A stretch of DNA of 64,000 bases from Dipteronia dyeriana (lineage: Eukaryota; Streptophyta; Magnoliopsida; Sapindales; Sapindaceae). The position numbers and the translations under genes are program-made. The notes under the pieces were generated by a model. It was not told the origin of the DNA and did no database searches. It was given only the letters and a program-made list of their open reading frames with translations. Below are positions 57,517 through 64,000 of this stretch, one piece after another; the first letter of the stretch is position 1; each line of letters begins with the position of its first letter. The DNA is taken from the NCBI GenBank assembly GCA_032871835.1, contig CM065299.1, forward strand, positions 34,026,074 through 34,090,073, read 5' to 3'.

Positions 57517-59555
57517 TGTTAACCAAAAATTCGCTCAGGTTGAGGAATTACAGCTAACACCCTCGAGACCACTACCACGGAGGTGGTGACCAGGGTTGGT
57601 ACCTTGTACCTTGGAGAGATCTTGTATGAATTTGGAGTATGGAGTGGTAGGTAGGAGAGGTATCATCCCACTTATCTGGCTTTGCGGTAGGCAGGAGTAG
57701 AATCATCCCACATGCCGGGCTTCGTGGTAGATGGGAGACGATTCATCCTATCTTTCGGGCTTCGTGGTAGTTAAGAGATGAAAGGAGCTCGAGCTTCCCT
57801 TGCTGGTATGAGGGGGCTGTTCTTAGTCCTGGTCCTCGGTCATGGTCGGAGCCCGTCATGGTACCCGGAGCCCGGTTCTGAAGCCCGATTCTATCCTGTA
57901 GTTCCCCGACCTATATAGCAAGTAAGGAGGGGGGCTTATCTAGATCCAGTGCCCGGATAGCTCGATTTCTTCCAAAGAGAGGATACGGGAGAGCTCATCG
58001 ACTCCCTTCAAGTTTGTCTTGGTGGTTCTTCCCCATCTTGATGTGAGCCTTTAGCATGTTGATGGGAGGATAAAAGTGCTAGGTCCAGTGAGGTAGGAAT
58101 CTAGTTTGCACACATATATACATGCATAATACTAGAAACAAATAAGAGAAGCACACATTTTTTGTAGAGAGAGGTGGACTGACCAAGGGGGAAAAAGCAT
58201 CATGAATAATCACATGCTGAAAAACCCCGAGGCAGTATCCGGAGGAAGGAGAAATACCCTTCCTTATGTATATATTAAAGAATGCTCCGGGGAGCTTACA
58301 AGAGTGGTGGCGTAGTACAACGTATATGCTTCGGAGAGCTTACAATAGTAACATATATCAACCAATCCCGATATATTTCTGGGAGAGGTAGTACATGTAA
58401 TGATGACGTAGAGGGAACTTATTCGAAGTATATCGACATGCCTCGGGCCGGTCGATTTTGGGATTAGGGATGAGATGTCTGTTAGCAGATGACCTTCCTA
58501 ATCGATTCTATTACATGTGTATTTATACATGGTGTAACTACCTTGGCGCATAAGTCCAGGAGTCTTGAATTGTTCTTCTTTCCTTATTGAACACGATTCT
58601 TCATTTAATGTAGTTGATCGGATTGTAGCTAATATCTTGGAGAATATGTGTTTGTTTCCTCTTCGAACTCTTCTTTCCTTGATATGTGGGAGTTTATATT
58701 GTAGTTGACTCCCAATAATCGGTTGTGGTGGATATCTTAAAGGCAAAGGTATTTGTTTCCTCTTTGGACTCTTTTACTATTGGTTGCCATTAAAGAGTTG
58801 AATACTCTCTCATTAATGGCGTTGATCATCTTATTAATAAGGTTGACTTCCTCCATTGATATAGTTGACCTCATTAATAGGGTTGACCTCATTAATAGGG
58901 TTTACTACCTCCATTAATACGGTTTGACCTCATTAATATGGTTGACTGTCTCCATTAATACAGTTTGACCTAATTAATATGGTTGACTATTTCCATTAAT
59001 ACGGTTTGACCTCATTAATGGTATTGTAAATGTCATGAAGGTCAACCCTCTCTTCCTATGATGTTTGGAGGAGAGCTCTGGTTTTATATGTTACTTCGGA
59101 GAGGTACTTTATAGAGGTTACCTGAGGTGACGCTTGATATTTCTTGAGGGCAAGGTACCCCAGGTTCCAGTACACTGGCAAGGTCCCTATGGGAGCTAGA
59201 TCGATCTTGCTGGTATTCCCATGGAGCTTATGCTAACCATTTTAGGGGCGAAATATCCTATAGGGTTCCAACCTTATAGCTGGGAGCTTGGTTGAGCTAC
59301 GCCGAGCTTTATCATAGAGATCGATCTAATTATGCAGAATTCATGGCGAGGTAGCGGGCTTTTTTTTGAGAGCCTGAATGCAGGCAATGTGTTGAGAAGG
59401 TGTTGATTACCTCGCCCTGCTTCTATAGGGTCTTAAGGTACCTTGACCTAGAGGACTTCAATACCTCGCTACGTAGACCCATATTTGGACCCCTGCTTGA
59501 AGGCTGGAAGGTGGAAAATTCTTATTTGGTCCCTACCCAAATTTTGCTATTAACA
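57517..59555 (-). mobile_element. Intact 5' LTR of LARD element D
   Basis: TGTTAACCAAAAATTCGCTC at 57517 to AAATTTTGCTATTAACA at 59555, 2039 bp. It is the uninterrupted reference for the three segments of the left LTR. It carries short repeats CATTAATACGGTTTGACCTC (58860-59010). Confidence 0.9.
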
Positions 59556-59560
59556 CCATC
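59556..59560. other. Target-site duplication of D, right copy
   Basis: CCATC, identical to 25826-25830, 33.7 kb away across D and everything nested in it. Confidence 0.85.
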
Positions 59561-59759
59561 AATTGAAGAAATTCCACATTTAGACTGGGGACTCCTTAGC
59601 AGACTATCCCCATTTAGGAACCAATAAATTAAAAACTTTTATGTACTCCATTTTGGTCATCAATAAAGTCTCCAGCTAAGTTTTCTCCATTCCCAGTTGC
59701 ATTTTATTTTCTCCACAAGTGAATTCGCCAAGATCGCCACAAAAAAGGAATAACGTGAT
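59561..59759 (+). other. E sequence resuming after D
   Basis: AT-rich and noncoding; it contains ACTGGGGACTCC. No RT frame follows E's protease, so E lacked most of pol before D inserted, or this is E's 3' spacer joined to the protease by a deletion. Confidence 0.5.
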
Positions 59760-60530
59760 GGCATCATTGATGTCTTGGCCGGGTACCACCCCCCGTCAAG
59801 AAGGGTCTGATTTTAAGTGCATAGTTGTCGTCCAGATCTCAAGATAATTATAGCTAGATAGCATTCTTGATGCCTTGGCCTGGGTACCATCCCCTTCCAA
59901 GAAGGGTCAAAGTGTAAGTGCATAGTTGCCATCCAGATCTCAAGACTAGGATAGTTAGATATCATTCCTAATCCTTTGGTTGGGCTATCACCGCCAAGAA
60001 GGGTCTGAGTGTCAGTGCATAGTTGTCATCCATATCTCGAGACCAATATAGTTTGATAGCATTCCTGATGCCTTGGTCGGGCTACCACCCCCAATCAGGG
60101 TCTGAGTGTAAGTTCATAATTGCCATCCAGATCTCGAGACAAGGATAGCTAGCTAGCATTCTTAATGTCTTAGTCGAGTTACCACCCCCAATAAGGGTCT
60201 GAATGTAAGTGCATAGTTACCATCCAGATCTCGATTCCAGGATAGCTAGATAGCATTCCCAATGCCTTCCTTGGTCAGGCTACCACCCCCATGAAAGGTT
60301 TGAGTGTAAGTGTATAGTTACCATCTAGGTCTTGAGACCAAGACAGCTAGCTAGCATTCCTGATGCCTTGGTCAGAATACCACCCCCAAGAAGGGTCTGA
60401 GTCTAAGTGGATAGTTACCATCTAGATCTCAAGACTAGGATAACTAGATAGCATTCTTGATGCCTTGATTGGACTACCACCTCCAATAAGGGTCTGAACG
60501 TAAATGCATAGTTGCCTTCCAGATTGAAAA
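59760..60530 (+). repeat. 99-bp-type tandem repeat array in E
   Basis: About eight units with ATGCCTTGGTCGGGCTACCA, AAGAAGGGTCTGAGTGTAAG and GATAGCTAGATAGCATTCC. Starts at 59770, 59870, 59970, 60068 and 60165 give periods of 97-100 bp. The units are homologous to those of C and D but distinct (CATTCCTGATG, TACCACC). Confidence 0.9.
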
Positions 60531-61201
60531 CGCCATGGTAAGGTAAATCCCCAATATAGAGGGAAAGGTATCTGGGTTAAGACGCCAAAGCCTTCGCCTA
60601 AGTATTAAATGCCTAACATATGGAATATTGATACTCTGATTATCCTAGAAAAGATGATCAACTTCGAATAGATCCTGATAAGATCAGATTAACTACACAT
60701 CCTGATGACTTGGAACTCAAAAAAGATACAACAAGCGCCTCGACCGGGATACAATTGAGGTCATTAGGCATCACACAGGGGAACTGTGTACCAGAATTAG
60801 CAAGGATTCCTTCCAAATGTCAAGAACTGATTCAGACTTAAGTCAGGTATGCTCAAAGTCAATCAAAATGGGAATCAATCAAAACAAGAATGAGATAATT
60901 CTAAATGCATTGTATTGATTATGAAAAGGGAGCATATCCCTCCAGCAATCTACATCAATTAGAACGGGAGCCTATCCCCTCATCAGGCCACATCAAACCA
61001 ACCCGGGGGTTCCATCCCCTAGTCTCGGGCTATAAAAAAACAAGAAAACAATAAAATGATTTGTTTGGTTCATGATAAAACAGGGAGCCTACCCCCATTT
61101 CCAGGCAACAGACGCATCTGAATATAGGAAGATCACACATCAACCTCCTTTTGGTGGTCCCTTCCAACCCATTCTCCCTTTGTTGGTTGTTCACCAACCA
61201 G
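60531..61201 (+). other. Noncoding stretch between repeats and antisense gene
   Basis: No frame is recognised. It contains three loosely repeated phrases of the type GGGAGC.TATCCC (about 60927, 60965, 61080). It is probably the 3' untranslated part of the antisense gene. Confidence 0.45.
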
Positions 61202-63603
61202 CTACTCGATCCACTTTTGGATTAGTATCTGGTCAACGTCAACCCGGATCTCAGGAGGAATTATCTCGATCCGAGAAGCCGAAGCTGCCCCTATCTCGAG
61301 TTGCTCATTCACTAGCTCCGCTCCAGTCACAACCCCCTTTAGAGATGGACCAGCTTCGCTCTCAGCTATCTTCTTGAAGGCCGGCTGATCAGCTATCACA
61401 TCTTGAGTAGCTGACAACCCATCTTCGACCACCTAGGAAGAAGGTAGGACCACATCAACTCCAGAATGCTATTTTTTATCATCATCTACACCTTCATCAA
61501 CCCCATCAGTCTTAGAGGGGCCTGCTCCATCACCAGTCAGAGTAGACAACATCTTCGCCATCTCCAAGATCTTTTCCCGATTCCAGTCTGTTATGCTATA
61601 AGGGAGGAGACAGTGCTTCAGCAACCTGATAGGAAGCATAGAAGTATTCACTACCAAATGAAGATTCTACCTCCGCCTGCAGCTTAGCTATCTGGGAATG
61701 CAAGTCCAGGTTTTCTGTTTTATGTCTTCTGACCTTCGCCTTCCAGTCATCCCTCTCTCTCTTGCGTTTCACCAATTTCAAGGCATCATTGTCAAAGGTC
61801 TGCTTCAACCTCTCATAATCACACTACAGCTCGGCTAATTCCTTCTCAGTTTCTTCCTGGTTGGTTATCATCTCTTGTACCAAGTCTCGGGCTTTAGCAA
61901 GCAACACTGTGGCGGCATATACTTCAGCCTCAGCCTTCCCAACATGATCGCGTAGAGAGACCACCTGATGGCTCATAATAATATTATATTTGAATGCCTG
62001 AAATGGACAAAACACAAATCAGTTCATAACCAATTGATCACTTGAATCACAGATAAAGAAAAATGACTACCTCAGCAAAGAGAACGGATCACTTGGTAAT
62101 CGGGTGGTCGGTAGGCATTGAGGCCATCGAGGAAAGGCTACCACTCGAACAAGCGGCAATGAACTAGTTCATGACCTCACCCTGTTCAATGGTTCAAGAT
62201 GTAGGCTAGGGAAGATCTCTAGGACCATCTACAATGGAAGCTTCCAATATCTTCTTTACAGGGATGGAAGCAGGAGAAGGAATTGAAGCCATAGGTATGC
62301 CAACTGAGAAGGTGGCACCAACAATGGCCTTAGTGGTATGAGGGGTAACGGTGGTAGTTATAATGACGGAGACAATAGCATGATTGGAAGCCTCCTTTTA
62401 ATGCACTCTGGAGGCCCAGAATGCGAACACCTCTAACATGGACTTATGACGGGGTAACTGGAGGGGAAAGAGCACGCTGAGCTACAGCAGGAATAGACGA
62501 ATGTCCACCTTCCCTGATTAAGGTTGTAGGAAGCCTTCTTGAACCAAACTACCAGGAGGGGAAGAGGAGCTCGAGCCTGTAGAGGATTCTAGACGATGGG
62601 TGCAAAGACAAAAACTGTAAAAAAAAAAAACAAAGAGTGAAATTAGTACCAAGGCATTCAACAGTAAAGTAAGTTGGCTGATAAACTCCATTCTTACTAG
62701 GAGAGGTAGCAGAGATACGTAGGTATTGGTTTACCTTGCGAGGATCGAAGGAGTCAAAATTAAGGTTCTTCGGATTCATAAAATTTCAGGCAATGATGGC
62801 CTTCAATATTGCCTTAGATTCAACAGGTAGGGAATTCCTGTCACGAGAAGGCTTATTATTGCAGGCGGTGGGAACCTAGAGCTCATGTCTGCCAATGTAG
62901 ATCGAGGTTCCCCTATCACCGTCGATCAGTATCCACTTATCCCTCCAGAAGATAGGCTTATTCTTAGCCTTGGCGTAGAATTGCACTATTAGACCTAAAG
63001 ATAGGCTACCATTATGGAACAAGTACGCTAGTTCCTTAGAGTCAAGCTTCATCGTGAAGTTTGCAGTCTCACATTGCTCCCACCACATCATGAGGAAGCC
63101 TGCCGGAGTTAGCTTGAGGAGGCAACCTGCAGAGCGTGGAGAGCCTTTCGGAAGGTATGATGAAATGGGGGTTTTACCTTGTTCTCAAGAGCCACGATGA
63201 GGAGTGGAAGCACGCCTTTAGGAGGAGTAAAGACGTCATAATTCTTTATAGGGATGGAGATATAGATGTTGTTGGGAATGCCAAACTTACTTCTCAACCG
63301 GTCGATCGATCCATCCTTGACGATGGAGTCCGGGATGACCCGAAAATCATAGGGAAGAGCCGGCTCACCCAGAGAAGCATCAGGGACCTAAGCCACACTT
63401 TCATCAGCCACTTTACTACCAGAATCGCCACTCTAATCCTCATTAACTAAATCTAATGGGTTCTCGGGTCAGTTAGAAAAATAGGACCCAATGGAAATGT
63501 TTCGACCCGAATGACGGAGCAGAAGGGGAGGAAGGTCGGCTCCACTATCTCTACGGGCCCACTTTCAATGTACGAGACTGGAAGTCACATTTCCCTCCAC
63601 CAT
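61202..63603 (-). pseudogene. Antisense ORF of gypsy element E (aORF)
   Basis: A long gene antisense to E. ATG at 63603 opens MVEGNVTSSLVH, and the same frame continues through four stop codons (two TGA, two TAG, 63340-63565) into GEPALPYDFRVIPDSIVKDG and LRSKFGIPNNIYISIPI. Then come KPPFHHTFRKALHALQV and, after a one-base shift near 63112, LTPAGFLMMWWEQCETANFT and LDSKELAYLFHNGSLSLGL. This part resembles the plant 'putative gypsy-type transposon' protein family (Transposase_28-like); that is my recognition, unconfirmed. A coiled coil follows (62015-61600: EAEVYAATVLLAKARDLVQE; KRERDDWKAKVRRHKTENLD) with one TAG between its halves, then an acidic tail to 61202. The span is about 800 codons. 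Its function is unknown. Confidence 0.68.
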
Positions 63604-63781
63604 GCCTTCGAATGTGTTAAAACTGGAAGTCGACGAGATAAAAGGGAGCTTTGATTCGAAAAGAGAAAGATAGACACTGTGTTTTCTTACAGAGACAAAA
63701 GAGAAAGAAGGCCTTTCTAAAGTGTATTTGAAATTTGAAAGAAAGGGTTTTTGCAAGCGCGATAAACAAATCGAAAGCCAG

Positions 63782-63790
63782 ATTTATATA
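63782..63790 (-). promoter_or_regulatory. TATA-like box upstream of the antisense ORF
   Basis: The minus strand reads CCTATATAAATC, a close match to plant TATA boxes. It lies 179 bp upstream of the ATG at 63603 on the same strand, in a stretch without other frames. This would let the antisense gene be transcribed independently of the element's LTR. It is an inference from position and sequence only. Confidence 0.5.
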
Positions 63791-64000
63791 GGTGTGGTAG
63801 GGAAGATAACGATGATGAAGGCGTGACCGATTTTTCGCCTCGATACCTGCGTGTCGTCAAAAATATCACCCTTTTTCAAATTAGAAGCCAATCCCACGCT
63901 TGACACGTAATCACTACATCTATGAATATGATTTCTTCCCAGATTTTGGCAACCAACTTGAAAACGGAAAATTTCCTATGTGAGGTAGGAATCTGACTCC
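63791..64000. other. Upstream region of antisense ORF, window end
   Basis: Nothing coding is visible. It is presumed promoter-proximal sequence of the antisense gene, or E sequence leading toward its 3' LTR, which is not reached. Confidence 0.4.

Overview
The window is a plant nuclear genome segment made almost entirely of LTR retrotransposons. I see no host protein gene, tRNA, rRNA or CRISPR array. Two superfamilies are present. Ty1/copia elements have PBSs matching the initiator-Met tRNA 3' end (TGGTATCAGAG), CCHC gag fingers, a DSG-type protease and a YVDD reverse transcriptase. Ty3/gypsy elements of Tat-like type have a PBS-like tract TGGCGCYGTCYGTGGGA and LTRs starting TGTTAATAG. Degenerate frames, AT-rich LTRs and deep nesting suggest heterochromatin of a flowering plant; the species cannot be told. 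Element letters below are mine.

Layout. S1 (1-5460, minus) is a copia fragment with gag, PBS and 5' LTR. A gypsy LTR scrap (5461-5875) and AT-rich spacer follow. S2 (6518-13750, minus) is a decayed copia element with 3' LTR, RNase H, RT, IN, PR and part of gag. S3 (13752-17363, plus) is a copia element with LTR, PBS and gag, broken at 17364 by copia-like LTR G (17364-18715). G is broken by gypsy F (LTR 18716-19831), and F by gypsy E (LTR 19965-21155, gag, PR). E carries a 2.06-kb solo-LTR-like insert K (23163-25226), then the very large insertion D (25831-59555, minus) flanked by the duplication CCATC. E resumes at 59561 and runs off the window.

D is a gag/pol-less derivative (LARD). Its left LTR survives in three pieces (25831-26834, 40621-40837, 50099-50772). 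The gaps hold (i) copia H (26835-33972), gypsy A (33973-35058) and gypsy B (35059-40620), consistent with H in A in B; and (ii) LARD C (40838-50098, plus), with LTRs of about 2.2 kb and a near-perfect 5-bp target duplication. One deletion joins D's LTR to H's 5' LTR at 26834/26835. The order S3, G, F, E, D, B, A, H gives eight levels of nesting, nine if S3 lies in S2.

How parts work together. B encodes gag, protease, RT and RNase H (all decayed). C and D encode no gag or pol but share LTR ends, PBS and polypurine tract with B, so they were probably mobilised in trans. The most unusual item is a long gene antisense to E (about 63603 down to 61202) with its own TATA-like box. Pieces of its C-terminal part recur in C and D, again antisense to each element. 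C, D and E also share a tandem repeat of about 99 bp.
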